The notes under the pieces: model-generated
Told to the model about the DNA's origin: nothing
The model's database searches: none
Seen by the model: the letters and a program-made list of their open reading frames with translations, nothing else
Part shown: positions 9,901 to 32,339 of the stretch, piece after piece
Position numbering within the stretch: the stretch's first letter is position 1
How the letters are laid out: every line of letters begins with the position of its first letter
Program-made: the position numbers and the translations under genes
Assembly (NCBI RefSeq): GCF_014203355.1
Contig: NZ_JACHIR010000001.1
Coordinates: 5,272,038 to 5,336,037, forward strand
Direction of reading: 5' to 3'
Length of the DNA stretch: 64,000 bases
Source of the DNA: Kutzneria kofuensis
GTDB taxonomy: Bacteria; Actinomycetota; Actinomycetes; Mycobacteriales; Pseudonocardiaceae

Positions 9901-12900
9901 CGCGGACACTGCACGTGGACCAGCCGTCGTCCAATGTGGACTGGTCGGCGGGAAGCGTCGAACTGCTGACCGAAGCCCGGGACTGGCCGGCGACCGGCCG
10001 TCCGCGCCGGGCCGGCGTGTCGTCGTTCGGCATCGGCGGCACCAACGCGCACGTGATCATCGAAGAGCCACCGCTGGACGAATCGCCAGAACTCCGCGAG
10101 GTCGCGCCGTCCTCTGGAGCCGCGGGCCGGGAAAATCGCGTCTTTTCAGCGGTTTTTCCGGACAAGGCGAAGAGGGCGGATCGGAGCGACCTCGCCCCGC
10201 CCGGTACGGGCGGAGAAGGCACTGTGACGACCACCTCCGAACCGGAGCCGAGCGGCTTCCCGGTGCCGGTGGTCCTGTCGGCGCGGACCGCCGCCGGGCT
10301 GCGCGGCCAGGCCGGCCGGCTGGCCCGGTTCTTCGCGGACAGCGAGGGCGTGGGCGTGGCCGACGCCGCCCACGCCCTCGTCACCACCCGTGCCCACCTC
10401 GACCACCGCGCGGTTGTCCTGGCCACCGACCGGGACGAGCTCTGCGCGGACCTGAGCGCGATCGAGGGCGGCAAGGAGAGCCCGGCGGTCGTGACCGGCG
10501 CGCCGGTCACGGGCAAGGTGGCGATCCTGTTCACCGGCCAGGGCAGCCAGTGGGCCGGCATGGGCCGGGAACTGGCCGAGACCTTCCCCGTCTTCCGTGA
10601 CGCCTTCGCCACCGCTTGCTCGGCCGTGGACAAGCACCTGGGTGGGCGGCCGCTGCGGGACGTGGTGTTCGACGGCGAGCTGCTCGACCAGACGATGTAC
10701 ACACAGGGCGCGCTGTTCGCCCTGGAGACGGCACTGTTCCGGCTGATCGAGTCGTGGGGCGTGCGCCCGGACCTGCTGGCCGGCCACTCGATCGGCGAGA
10801 TCACCGCTGCGCACGTCGCCGGGATGCTCGATCTGGAGCAGGCGGCCAAGTTGGTGGCCACGCGCGGGAAGCTGATGCAGAACCTGCCCGCCGGCGGCGC
10901 GATGGTCGCTGTGCAGGCGACCGAGGCCGAGGTCGAGCCGCTGCTCGCGCCGGTCGACGGCGTGGTCTGCATCGCGGCGGTGAACGGCCCCGATTCCGTT
11001 GTGCTGTCCGGCGATGAGGCGGCGGTGCTTGCGGTCGTCGCTGAGCTGCCAGGCCGCAAGACGCGGCGACTGCCGGTCAGTCACGCCTTCCACTCGCCGC
11101 TGATGGCCCCGATGCTGGACGAATTCCGTTCCGTGCTGGCGGATCTGGAGTTCCGGCCGGGGGCGCTGCCCATCGTGTCGACGCTGACCGGCGCTCCGGG
11201 TGGCCTTGACACCGTGGACTACTGGGTCGACCAGGCCCGCAACGCCGTCCGGTTCGCCGACGCCGTCACCACGCTGGGCGAGCTCGGCGCGACGACGTTC
11301 CTGGAGATCGGCCCGGGCGGGGCGCTGGCGGCGATGGCGCTCGGCGTGCTCGGCGGGCCGGAGCAGAGCTGCCTCGCCGTGCTTCGCAAGGACGGCAAGG
11401 AAAGCGCCGACGTCGTCGCCGCGGTCGCCGGGCTGCACGTGCGGGGCGTGGACGTCGACTGGACGGCGCTGCTGGGCCGGCGCAACGCCGTCGAGCTGCC
11501 GACCTATGCGTTCCAGCACCAGCGCTACTGGGTGGAGACCGAACCCGTTGCCGTATCGACGGTTCGCCCCGTGATCGAGCAGGACGATCCGGCCGGTGAC
11601 GCGTTCGCGGACCGGTTGGTCGGGCTGGCGGAGGTCGAGCAGCTGCGGGTCGTGATGGACCTGGTCCGGGCGAGCACGGCGATCGTGCTCGGGCATCGCG
11701 AGGCGGACGCGTTCGACGAGGAGCAGTCGTTCAAGAGCCTCGGCTTCGACTCGCTGAGCGCGGTCAAGCTCCGCAACCGCTTGCAGGACTTCACCGGCGT
11801 GAGCCTGCCGACCACGCTGGTGTTCGACTACCCGACGCCGGCCGTGCTCGCCGCCCACCTGCGGGCCGAACTCCTCGGTGAGCGCCGGGAAGTCGCCGCG
11901 ACGACTGCCCCGGTGACGACCGACGAGCCGATCGCGATCATCGCGATGAGCACCCGGCTGCCCGGCGGCGCGGACACGCCCGAGGAGCTGTGGAACCTGG
12001 TGGTGGAGGGCCGGGACGCGATCGCCGGCTTCCCGGTCGACCGCGGCTGGGACCTCGACGGCCTGTACCACCCGGACCCGGCCAACCCGAACACCAGCTA
12101 CACCCGCTCGGGCGGATTCCTGTACGACGCCGCGCAGTTCGACGCCGGCCTGTTCGGGATCTCGCCGCGCGAGGCGCTGGCGATGGACCCGCAGCAGCGG
12201 CTGCTGCTGGAGACGTCGTGGGAGGCGCTGGAGCGGGCCGGCATCAACCCGTTGTCGGTCAAGGGCAGCGACATCGGCGTCTTCACCGGCATCGTCCACC
12301 ACGACTACGTGACCCGGCTGAACAAGGTGCCCGACGACGTGCAGGGCTACCTGATGACCGGCACCGCGTCGAGCGTGGCGTCCGGTCGTGTGTCCTATGT
12401 GTTCGGTCTGGAGGGCCCGGCGGTCACCGTCGACACGGCGTGTTCGTCGTCGCTGGTGGCGATGCACCTTGCCGCACAGGCGTTGCAGCGCGGCGAGTGC
12501 TCAATGGCGTTGGCCGGCGGCGCGACCGTGATGGCCAGCCCCGACGCCTTCCTGGAGTTCTCCCGGCAGCGCGGCCTGTCGGCCGACGGCCGCTGCAAGG
12601 CTTATGCGGAGGGTGCGGACGGCACCGGCTGGTCCGAGGGCGTCGGCGTTGTGCTCATGGAGCGCCTGTCGGTGGCGCAGGAGCTCGGGCATCCGATCCT
12701 GGCCGTGCTGCGCGGTTCCGCAGTCAACCAGGACGGTGCCTCGAACGGCCTGACCGCGCCCAACGGCCCGTCGCAGCAGCGGGTGATCCGCCAGGCGTTG
12801 GCCGCCGCCGGCCTCAAAGCGTCCGATGTGGACGTTGTGGAGGGCCATGGCACCGGGACGTCACTCGGCGACCCGATCGAGGCGCAGGCTCTGCTGGCCA

Positions 12901-15900
12901 CGTATGGGCAGCGGGATCCCGAGCACCCGTTGTGGCTGGGGTCGTTGAAGTCCAACATCGGTCACACGCAGGCGGCCGCCGGTGTCGCCGGTGTGATCAA
13001 GATGATTCAGGCGCTGCGGCACGAGGTGCTGCCGGCGACCCTGCACGTCGAGACGCCGACGACCCAGGTCGACTGGTCGGCGGGCGCGGTGCGGGTGCTC
13101 ACCGAGGCCCGGGAGTGGCCGCGCAACGGCCGTCCGCGTCGGGCCGCCGTGTCCTCCTTCGGCGCCAGCGGCACCAACGCGCACGTGATCCTGGAGGAGG
13201 CTCCCGAGGAGCCGGCCGCCGCCGAGACCGCTGTGGACGGCGTCATTCCGTTGGTGGTGTCGGCGGGAACTTCCGCCGCACTGGCGGGGCAGGCCGGCCG
13301 GCTGGTGTCTTTCCTCAAGGGTTCCGGCTTGTCGCCGGCCTCGGTGGCCGGCGCGCTGCTCTCCGGCCGGGCGATGCTCGCCCAGCGGGCCGTGGTCGTG
13401 GCGGGCTCGACGGACGAGGCGCTGGCCGGGCTGAACGCGTTGGCCCGTGGCGAGAATGCGCCGGCGCTGGTGACCGGCAGTGTGGATGTGCCGGGCAAGG
13501 TCGTGTGGGTGTTCCCGGGCCAGGGCTCGCAGTGGGTGGGCATGGGCCGTGAGCTGCTCGACGCGTCGCCGGTGTTTGCGGCGCGGATCGCCGAGTGCGC
13601 GGCCGCGTTGGAACCGCACATCGACTGGTCCCTTGTGGACGTTCTGCGCGGCGACACCGCCCCGGAGATGCTGGAGCGCGTCGATGTCCTGCAGCCGGCC
13701 AGCTTCGCGATGATGGTCGGCCTGGCGGCGGTGTGGTCCTCGGTCGGCGTCAAGCCCGACGCCGTGGTTGGTCACTCGCAGGGCGAGATCGCCGCCGCCT
13801 GCGTGGCCGGGGCGTTGTCGCTGGCTGACGCGGCAAGGGTGGTTGCCCTGCGCAGCCAGGCCATTGCCGCGAAGTTGTCCGGTCGCGGCGGCATGGCTTC
13901 GGTGGCGCTGGCTGAAGAAGACGCTTCGAGCCGGTTGCTCCCGTGGGCGGACCGGGTCGAGGTGGCGGCGGTGAACAGCCCGTCCTCGGTCGTGGTAGCC
14001 GGTGACGCCGAGGCGTTGGACGAGGCCCTGAAGACCCTGGAGAGCCAGGGAGTTCGCGTGCGGCGGGTGGCGGTGGACTACGCCTCCCACAGCCGTCACG
14101 TCGAGGACATCCAGGCCGCGCTGGCGGAAACCCTGGCCGGGACCGAAGCCCAGGCGCCGGCGATCCCGTTCTACTCGACGGTGATCGGGGAGTGGATCCG
14201 CGACGCGGGGATCGTCGACGGCGCCTACTGGTACCGGAACCTGCGCAACCAGGTCGGCTTCGGGCCGGCGGTGGCGAGCCTGGTCGAGCAGGGGCACGGG
14301 GTGTTCGTGGAGCTCAGTGCCCACCCGGTGCTGGTGCAGCCGATCACCGAGATCACCGACGGCCTGGTGGCCGGCTCGCTGCGCCGCGACGACGGCGGCC
14401 TGCCGCGGCTGCTGGCGTCGATGGCCGAGCTGTTCGTGCGGGGCATCGCCGTCGACTGGACGTCGATGGTGCCGGCGGCCGGGCGCGTCGATCTGCCGAC
14501 CTACGCCTTCGAGCACCGGCACTACTGGCTGCACGAGGCCGAGACCACCGACGAGACGGTTGCGGCCGAGGGCGCGGACTCCGACTTCTGGTCCGCGGTC
14601 GAGCACTCCGACCTGGACTCCTTGGCGTCACTGCTGGAGTTGGGGGCCGACCAGCGCACTGCGCTGACCACGGTTGCCCCGGTGCTGGCGGACTGGCGGA
14701 AGAAGCGCCGCGAGAGCTCGTCCGCGGAGAAGCTGCGCTACAACGTCACCTGGCAGCCGCTCGACCGGGAAGCCGCCGGCGTGCCCGGCGGGCGCTGGCT
14801 CGTCGTCGTGCCGGCGGGGCACCAGGACGACGCCCTGCTGGCCGAGCTGACCGGGCAGGGACTCGACCTGGCAGTGCTGGAGGTCGGTGACCGCACCCGG
14901 GAACACATCGCCGGCCTGGTTCCCGACCACGACCTGAGCGGCGTGCTGTCCCTGCTGGCGCTGGACCCGCAGCCGCAGGACCCGACCACGGTCGCGGCGA
15001 CGACGCTCGCGCTCGTCCAGGCTTTGGGCGACCGTAACGTCACTGCCCCGCTGTGGTGCGTGACCCGGGGTGCGGTCAACATCGGCATCCAGGACGCGGT
15101 CACCGCGCCGGCCCAGGCGGCGTTGTGGGGCCTCGGCCGCGCCGTGGCGTTGGAGCGCCTCGACCGTTGGGGCGGCATGGTCGACCTGCCGGCGTCCAGT
15201 GACGCGCGCACGGCGCAGAGCCTGCTCGGTGTGCTGACGGGCGCCTCCGGTGAGGACCAGCTCGCGATCCGGCGGTCCGGCGTCTACGGCCGGCGGTTGG
15301 TCCGCAAGCCCGTGCCGGAGACCTCGGCCGACAGCCGTTGGCAGCCGCGGGGAACGATCCTGGTCACCGGTGGCGCCGAGGGCTTTGGCCGGCATGCGTC
15401 CGTCTGGCTTGGACTGTCCGGAGTGGACCGACTCATCGTCACGACCACCGCGCACGCGCCGGAGGACTGCGTGGCGAACCTACGGGCCGAGCTGGCCGGC
15501 CTCGGCGTCGACACGGTGGTGGAGACCTGCGCCGACACTGACCGGGACGCGATCACGGCGCTGGTGTCCGCGGCGAAGGTCTCGGCCGTCGTGCACACCG
15601 CCGACATCACGCAGACCAGTGCCGTCGACGACACGAGCCTGAGTGACCTCGCCGGGGTCTTCGGGGCCAAGGTCGACACCGCCCTGTGGCTGGACGGGCT
15701 GTTCGAGGACACGCCGCTCGACGCGTTTGTGGTGTTCTCCTCGATCGCCGGCGTGTGGGGCGGTGGCGGCCAGGGGCCGTCGGCCGCGGCCAACGCCGTG
15801 CTCGACGCGTTGGTCGAATGGCGGCGGGCGCGGGGCCTGCGGGCGACGTCGATCGCCTGGGGCGCGCTGGACGAGGTCGGCGTGGGCATGGACGAGGCGA

Positions 15901-16649
15901 CGCTGAACCAGTTGCGCCGCCGAGGCGTGCTGCCGATGGCGCCGCCGCTGGCCGTGACGGCGATGGCGCAGGCGGTGCGGGGCAACGAGAAGTTCGTATC
16001 GGTTGTGGACATGGACTGGGGCGCCTTCATCCCCGCCTTCACGTCGGTTCGCCCGAGCCCGCTGTTCGCCGACCTGCCCGAGGCGAAGGCGGCCCTGGCG
16101 GCGTCGCAGCCCGACGCCGAGAATAGCGACACGGCCGCGTCGCTGGCCGACTCCCTGCGGGGCGTCGCCGACGGCGAGCAGAACCGCATCCTGCTCAGGC
16201 TGGTCCGCGGGCACGCCTCGACGGTCCTCGGCCACAGCGGGGCGGAGGGCATCGAGCCGCGGCAGGCCTTCCAGGAGGTCGGCTTCGACTCGCTGGCGGC
16301 GGTGAACTTCCGCAACAGCCTGCAGTCGGCCACCGGACTGAAGCTGCCGGCGACCCTGATCTTCGACTATCCGACGCCGGAGTCACTCGTCGGCTACCTG
16401 CGTGAGGAGTTGTTGCGGGAGCCCGAGGACGACTTTGCTGGACGGGAGGACGAACTGCGGCGGGTGTTGGCCGCGGTGCCGTTCGACCGGTTCCGCGAGG
16501 CGGGGGTGCTGGAGACCCTGCTGGGACTGGCCGACGCGGAACCGGCGGCGGACGTCCCGGCGGCGGTCCCGGCGGCGGCCGACGACGAGCTGATCGACGA
16601 GCTGGACATCGCCGCTCTTGTCCAGCGCGCGCTGGGCAAGACGAGCTGA
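2064..16649 (+). CDS. rifA: RifA: ansamycin PKS, AHBA loading module and extension modules 1-3
   Basis: Encodes 4861 residues from the GTG at 2064, preceded by AAAGGA at 2047-2052. Domain order is A-ACP / KS-AT-DH*-KR-ACP / KS-AT-ACP / KS-AT-KR*-ACP / C-terminal docking (asterisks mark domains that look dead). The adenylation domain loads AHBA. Modules 1-3 then add a methylmalonyl, a malonyl and a methylmalonyl unit, giving the chain that is cyclised to the naphthalenic core. The C-terminus (about residues 4800-4861) has a helical stretch (FDRFREAGVLETLL) and an acidic tail (DELIDELDIAALV) like that of RifB, a docking partner for the N-terminal coiled coil of RifB. The gene is followed after 33 bp by rifB. 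The module 2 linker carries an odd in-frame insertion (separate entry). Confidence 0.97.
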   Translation: MRTDLIKPLPVALQVNASRFPGKVAFEDDRRAVTYAELDARTRRLAGHLAGLGVRRGDRVAICLRNTVSTVECYLAVVRAAGIGVPLNPASSLAELEYLLSDSGATVVITDAAQAERFRVSNVTVLVTGDAPTGTLSYDELATTEPTEAARDDLDLDDVAWMFYTSGTTGRPKGVLSTQRNCLTSVASCYVPIPGLSEQDRVLWPLPLFHSLSHIACVLSVTVVGATARILDGGAVQDVIRALREEEPTFLAGVPTTYHHLVTAARRDGFSAPSLRIGLAGGAVLGAGLRREFEETFGVPLIDAYGSTETCGAITMNPPDGLRVDGSCGLPVPGVGVRIVNPSTGLDMPVGEEGEVWVKGPNVMVGYHNSPEATAAAMRDGWFRTGDLARRDENGYFSICGRIKELVIRGGENIHPAEVEAVVRAVPGVVDVAVAGLPHDTLGEVPVAYVIPGPDGFDAQALLAACREQLSAYKVPEQVREVESIPRTASGKIQRRLLAEQPSRLVYAATEYDNAPVSEPDAVVAEALRQRLSGVDGFLLEDLVRELAAEVLGQPVPADRAFRDLGFSSAAIVELRNRLTAATGLRLPAAVVFDHPTPMALAGFLRAELLGDARPVVETITAADPDEPIAIVGMACRLPGGVAGPDDLWRLVADGVDAVSDFPDDRGWDLDRLFDPDTERPGTSYTNKGGFLSEAGMFDAGFFGISPREALAMDPQQRLLLETSWEAFEAAGVDATSLKGSDVGVFVGVFGHGYGVGVDLPELEGFATTGSASSVASGRLSYVYGFEGPAVTVDTACSSSLVAMHLAAQALRQGECSMALAGGATVMATPGTFVEFSRQRALAPDGRCKAFAAAADGTGWAEGAGVVVLERLSVARERGHRVLAVLRGSAVNQDGASNGLTAPNGLSQQRVIRRALAAAGLAASDVDVVEAHGTGTSLGDPIEAQALVATYGQRDAERPLWLGSLKSNIGHTQAAAGVAGVIKMVQALRHGVAPATLHVDAPTPEVDWSAGAVELLTEAREWPRNGRPRRAGVSSFGVSGTNAHVILEEAPEEPAAAEAAVDGVFPLVVSARSTESLAAQASRLATVVENNELSAVAGALVSKRAVLSERAVVVAGSREEGLAGLTALAHGEHSLTGSADVPGKLVWVFPGQGTQWAGMGRELLDSSPVFAERVAECAAALEPYTDWSLVDVLRGDAEPELMERVDVLQPACFAVMVGLAAVWSSVGVKPDAVIGHSQGEIAAACVSGALSLEDAAKVVALRSQAIAAKLSGRGGMASVALNEEDALARLQPWAGRVEVAAVNGPSSVVIAGDAEALDEALKSLEASEIRVRRVAVDYASHTRHVEDIEETLAETLAGIEARTPAIPFYSTVTREWNEVVDSGYWYRNLRNRVGFGPAVTDLVELGHRMFVEISAHPVLVQPITEIPGVVASGSLRREEGGLRRLLTSMAELFVRGIAVDWAALLPPVAGWVDLPTYAFDRQHYWLNPTQSTDAASLGQATADHPLLGAVVSQPDSAGFTATSRWSQRSHSWLAEHVVGDGVLVPNATLVELAIRLGDLADAPVLDELTVDAPVVLPLRGGRDIQAVVGEPDQTRRRTVQIYSRAADAPLDAPWTRHAHGTLAPTTTTATLETGAGTEISLNGLRDADRYGLHPALLDAAVRMILPAGTLPSVWTGVTLLASGAAAVHVSERGDGLALTDGAGQPVMTIGGIVAAPYEGASTLPHDSLFRIEWTELPLSTVDGLLDIVPITTAEDVAAAGTPYFLLYEAIPGSPRESVNAALAVLRAWLAEPALADTRLAVVTGDADELGAAAVWGLVRSAQSEHPGRIVLADLDDNAALAAVLTSGEPQLRVRNGVATVPRLARVTPDQTQRPLDPNGTVLITGGTGTLGAIAARHLVTKHGIRHLVLASRRGHAPELYDELTALGATVTIAACDTADRPQVEAVLANIPAEHPLTAVLHTAGVLDDGVLTELSPARVDTVLRPKVDAALHLHELTRDLDLAAFVLFSSAAGVLGNPGQANYAAANACLDAIARQRHREGLPAASIAWGYWSTVSGMTQHLGTADLHRNKRTGMSGLSADEGMALLDATLTATDTFVAAKFDVPALRRAAAAGESLQPLLRGLAPSPRRTAKAAGSLSLADRLAGLADAEQAEAVLDLVRKHAAEVLGHASADAVHPGRTFKDAGFDSLTAVELRNRLAAATGLTLSPAMIFDYPKPLALAEHLRTKLLGGASQHSVQASVATDEPIAIVAMACRFPAGVHSPEDLWRVVADGTDAVTEFPADRGWDTDGLYHPDPDHEGTTYVRHGAFLDDAAGFDAAFFGISPNEALAMDPQQRLLLETSWEAFERAAIDPTSLAGQDVGVFVGVNSHDYSMLMQRAAGVEGFRLTGSSGSVISGRVAYHFGFEGPAITVDTACSSSLVALHMAAQALNRGECSMALAGGVMVMGTVETFVEFSRQRGLAPDGRCKAFADGADGTGWSEGVGLLLVERLSDARRNGHQVLAVVRGSAVNQDGASNGLTAPNGPSQQRVIRRALANAGLSTSDVDAVEAHGTGTTLGDPIEAEALIATYGQDRAEPLWLGSVKSNIGHTQAAAGVAGVIKMVMAMRHGVLPRTLHVDQPSSNVDWSAGSVELLTEARDWPATGRPRRAGVSSFGIGGTNAHVIIEEPPLDESPELREVAPSSGAAGRENRVFSAVFPDKAKRADRSDLAPPGTGGEGTVTTTSEPEPSGFPVPVVLSARTAAGLRGQAGRLARFFADSEGVGVADAAHALVTTRAHLDHRAVVLATDRDELCADLSAIEGGKESPAVVTGAPVTGKVAILFTGQGSQWAGMGRELAETFPVFRDAFATACSAVDKHLGGRPLRDVVFDGELLDQTMYTQGALFALETALFRLIESWGVRPDLLAGHSIGEITAAHVAGMLDLEQAAKLVATRGKLMQNLPAGGAMVAVQATEAEVEPLLAPVDGVVCIAAVNGPDSVVLSGDEAAVLAVVAELPGRKTRRLPVSHAFHSPLMAPMLDEFRSVLADLEFRPGALPIVSTLTGAPGGLDTVDYWVDQARNAVRFADAVTTLGELGATTFLEIGPGGALAAMALGVLGGPEQSCLAVLRKDGKESADVVAAVAGLHVRGVDVDWTALLGRRNAVELPTYAFQHQRYWVETEPVAVSTVRPVIEQDDPAGDAFADRLVGLAEVEQLRVVMDLVRASTAIVLGHREADAFDEEQSFKSLGFDSLSAVKLRNRLQDFTGVSLPTTLVFDYPTPAVLAAHLRAELLGERREVAATTAPVTTDEPIAIIAMSTRLPGGADTPEELWNLVVEGRDAIAGFPVDRGWDLDGLYHPDPANPNTSYTRSGGFLYDAAQFDAGLFGISPREALAMDPQQRLLLETSWEALERAGINPLSVKGSDIGVFTGIVHHDYVTRLNKVPDDVQGYLMTGTASSVASGRVSYVFGLEGPAVTVDTACSSSLVAMHLAAQALQRGECSMALAGGATVMASPDAFLEFSRQRGLSADGRCKAYAEGADGTGWSEGVGVVLMERLSVAQELGHPILAVLRGSAVNQDGASNGLTAPNGPSQQRVIRQALAAAGLKASDVDVVEGHGTGTSLGDPIEAQALLATYGQRDPEHPLWLGSLKSNIGHTQAAAGVAGVIKMIQALRHEVLPATLHVETPTTQVDWSAGAVRVLTEAREWPRNGRPRRAAVSSFGASGTNAHVILEEAPEEPAAAETAVDGVIPLVVSAGTSAALAGQAGRLVSFLKGSGLSPASVAGALLSGRAMLAQRAVVVAGSTDEALAGLNALARGENAPALVTGSVDVPGKVVWVFPGQGSQWVGMGRELLDASPVFAARIAECAAALEPHIDWSLVDVLRGDTAPEMLERVDVLQPASFAMMVGLAAVWSSVGVKPDAVVGHSQGEIAAACVAGALSLADAARVVALRSQAIAAKLSGRGGMASVALAEEDASSRLLPWADRVEVAAVNSPSSVVVAGDAEALDEALKTLESQGVRVRRVAVDYASHSRHVEDIQAALAETLAGTEAQAPAIPFYSTVIGEWIRDAGIVDGAYWYRNLRNQVGFGPAVASLVEQGHGVFVELSAHPVLVQPITEITDGLVAGSLRRDDGGLPRLLASMAELFVRGIAVDWTSMVPAAGRVDLPTYAFEHRHYWLHEAETTDETVAAEGADSDFWSAVEHSDLDSLASLLELGADQRTALTTVAPVLADWRKKRRESSSAEKLRYNVTWQPLDREAAGVPGGRWLVVVPAGHQDDALLAELTGQGLDLAVLEVGDRTREHIAGLVPDHDLSGVLSLLALDPQPQDPTTVAATTLALVQALGDRNVTAPLWCVTRGAVNIGIQDAVTAPAQAALWGLGRAVALERLDRWGGMVDLPASSDARTAQSLLGVLTGASGEDQLAIRRSGVYGRRLVRKPVPETSADSRWQPRGTILVTGGAEGFGRHASVWLGLSGVDRLIVTTTAHAPEDCVANLRAELAGLGVDTVVETCADTDRDAITALVSAAKVSAVVHTADITQTSAVDDTSLSDLAGVFGAKVDTALWLDGLFEDTPLDAFVVFSSIAGVWGGGGQGPSAAANAVLDALVEWRRARGLRATSIAWGALDEVGVGMDEATLNQLRRRGVLPMAPPLAVTAMAQAVRGNEKFVSVVDMDWGAFIPAFTSVRPSPLFADLPEAKAALAASQPDAENSDTAASLADSLRGVADGEQNRILLRLVRGHASTVLGHSGAEGIEPRQAFQEVGFDSLAAVNFRNSLQSATGLKLPATLIFDYPTPESLVGYLREELLREPEDDFAGREDELRRVLAAVPFDRFREAGVLETLLGLADAEPAADVPAAVPAAADDELIDELDIAALVQRALGKTS
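3942..8760 (+). other. PKS module 1: KS-AT(methylmalonyl)-DH(decayed)-KR-ACP
   Basis: The KS has catalytic Cys797 in DTACSSS and the histidine motifs EAHGTGT and SNIGHTQ. The AT has GHSQGE (Ser1237) and YASH at 1338-1341, the methylmalonyl signature. The DH looks inactive. Its HxxxGxxxxP motif reads HVVGDGVLVP from His1536, with Gly replaced by Asp at 1540. The block that normally carries YGPxFQG is missing, and the HPALLDAA motif is followed by V-R instead of L-H/Q. The KR is intact: GGTGTLG near 1886, Tyr2023 in NYAAANA, and LDD, a B-type KR. ACP Ser2189. Loss of dehydration here fits the oxygenated ring carbon expected in the naphthalenic core. Confidence 0.9.
8799..11890 (+). other. PKS module 2: KS-AT(malonyl)-ACP, no reduction
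   Basis: The KS has Cys2417 in DTACSSS. The AT has GHSIGE (Ser2909) and HAFH at 3007-3010, the malonyl-CoA signature, and clearly belongs to a different AT lineage from the methylmalonyl ATs of this cluster (ATRGKLMQ in place of ALRSQAIA after the serine). The ACP follows the AT almost directly, with Ser3230 in LGFDSLSAV. No KR or DH is present, so the beta-keto group is kept for the aromatic cyclisation. Between KS and AT the linker is about 50-55 residues longer than in other modules because of the inserted element at about 10084-10245. Confidence 0.92.
10096..10195 (+). repeat. Foldback (palindromic) element inserted in frame in the RifA module 2 KS-AT linker
   Basis: GCGAGGTCGC at 10096-10105 is matched by its exact reverse complement at 10186-10195. 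Inside lie CCGGGAAAA (10127-10135) and TTTTTCCGG (10153-10161), a second near-complementary pair. Just after it is CCGCCCG-GTA-CGGGCGG, a perfect 7-bp hairpin. The translation (residues near REVAPSSGAAGREN and FSAVFPDKAKRADR) has no counterpart in the linkers of the other nine modules, and the DNA has unusual A and T runs for this gene. The surplus keeps the reading frame. It looks like a small palindromic mobile or repetitive element tolerated between domains, similar in style to protein-coding palindromic elements in other bacteria. Confidence 0.6.
11925..16649 (+). other. PKS module 3: KS-AT(methylmalonyl)-KR(inactive)-ACP and docking tail
   Basis: The KS has Cys3460. Its N-terminal signature reads IIAMSTRLPGG, with Thr where the other modules have Cys (not a catalytic site). 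The AT has GHSQGE (Ser3905) and YASH from 4006: methylmalonyl. There is no DH. The KR is degenerate: the cofactor loop is GGAEGFG, near residue 4437, instead of GGTGxLG. The catalytic tyrosine is replaced by Ser4573 (QGPSAAANA where others have GNYAAANA), and the LDD region reads ADITQTS. ACP Ser4743. A dead KR leaves the keto group needed for ring closure, as in the known rifamycin module 3. Confidence 0.92.
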
Positions 16650-16682
16650 CCACCGATGGTGAACGAACGTGGAGGACGAGTT

Positions 16683-32300
<15,618 letters not shown>

Positions 32301-32339
32301 CTCCGTGCGTGGCATCTACCGAGTGATGGGGGGCGCCTG

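Noticed and set aside
16656-16682. Upstream ATG start for rifB
   Set aside because: It would place the good GGAGG site inside the gene and add nine residues before the docking helix; the ATG at 16683 fits better.
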